DNA of 5,679 nucleotides from Actinomycetes bacterium (GTDB lineage Bacteria; Actinomycetota; Acidimicrobiia; Acidimicrobiales; RAAP-2). Location: contig JAJZMN010000146.1 in the NCBI GenBank assembly GCA_021850345.1, positions 1 through 5,679 on the forward strand. Reading direction: 5' to 3'. Below the pieces are notes generated by a model. That model saw only the letters and a program-made list of their open reading frames with translations, ran no database searches and was not told where the DNA came from. Both the position numbers and the translations under genes were made by a program. Below, piece by piece: positions 5,641-5,679 of this stretch (within the stretch, counting starts at the first letter, position 1; each line of letters starts with the position of its first letter).

Positions 5641-5647
5641 TCGGCAC

Positions 5648-5679
5648 GTGAAGCTCGCCGCATGGGCTCGTTCGTACGG
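5648..5679 (+). CDS. N-terminus of a probable IS607-family serine recombinase (TnpA-like), truncated by the window
   Basis: Only ten full codons and two bases are visible: GTG then KLAAWARSY, with the next codon GGN giving Gly. IS607-family transposases begin with a MerR-like helix-turn-helix whose opening commonly reads like M(K/N)L-x-x-WA-x-x-x-G, followed by a serine recombinase domain; these residues fit that pattern well. The GTG lacks a Shine-Dalgarno but has a TANNNT element placed for a leaderless start. Such a short fragment could also belong to another MerR-like or excisionase-like DNA-binding protein. If correct, the element extends to the right of the window and its left end lies in the preceding intergenic DNA. 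Confidence 0.5.
   Translation, partial: MKLAAWARSY

Larger units (their letters stand above)
5433..5647. other. Non-coding segment between divergent genes
   Basis: This 215-bp stretch separates the leftward small hypothetical gene from the rightward recombinase-like start. It consists of the GGCGCGCC palindrome (5451-5458), a 28-bp tandem array with degenerate partial copies (5460-5580), and a less repetitive, lower-G+C tail (5590-5647) carrying a pair of CGAACAG motifs. Open frames across the array are not credible: the 28-bp period shifts the reading frame each unit and yields only low-complexity peptide. Confidence 0.75.

Noticed and set aside
4527..5651. 374-codon plus-strand open frame
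   Set aside because: It is antisense to the dehydrogenase N-terminus and the small hypothetical gene and then reads through the tandem repeat. It shows no motif.
5429..5663. Minus-strand frames with a repeated SEVDVPTPA-like peptide
   Set aside because: The apparent peptide repeat comes from the 28-bp DNA array. The period is not a multiple of three, so the frame changes every unit; no ribosome site or homologue supports a gene.

Overview
The window is G+C-rich throughout, and its coding strands carry strong third-position G/C bias, GTG as well as ATG starts, and tight gene packing. Together with the protein families present, this points to a chromosomal segment of a high-GC Actinomycetota bacterium. 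The genus cannot be read from the sequence. Long open frames antisense to the real genes are a by-product of the base composition.

Nearly all coding capacity is on the minus strand, so gene order runs from high to low coordinates. At the right edge (5648-5679, plus strand) are the first codons of a gene that resembles the N-terminus of an IS607-family serine recombinase. To its left, 5433-5647 is non-coding and holds a tandem array of a 28-bp repeat. Next come a small protein of unknown function (5432-4917) and, 67 bp downstream, a complete acyl-CoA dehydrogenase (4849-3710).

A 328-bp gap (3709-3382) separates this pair from a second transcription unit. The gap looks like a real control region. 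It has a close match to a housekeeping-sigma promoter (TTGACC, 17 bp, TATATT) with a small dyad between the hexamers, then a leader of about 200 nt. The leader carries a possible 31-codon upstream ORF, a hairpin inside that ORF, and a 19-bp tandem repeat that duplicates a Shine-Dalgarno/GTG sequence at the start of the next gene.

The downstream unit is a compact operon of three enzymes: a PLP-dependent class V aminotransferase-fold protein of the 'cysteine desulfurase-like' type (3381-2143), a metal-dependent amidohydrolase with all metal ligands present (2129-852), and a second, diverged amidohydrolase (855 to beyond base 1) that overlaps the first by 4 bp. A PLP enzyme with two imidazolonepropionase/prolidase-like hydrolases suggests catabolism or processing of an amino-acid-derived amide, lactam or dipeptide. 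The substrate is not evident. The acyl-CoA dehydrogenase could act on a CoA-linked carbon skeleton, but nothing in the sequence proves a link. The items most worth checking are this operon with its leader, the 28-bp array, and the possible mobile element at the right edge.
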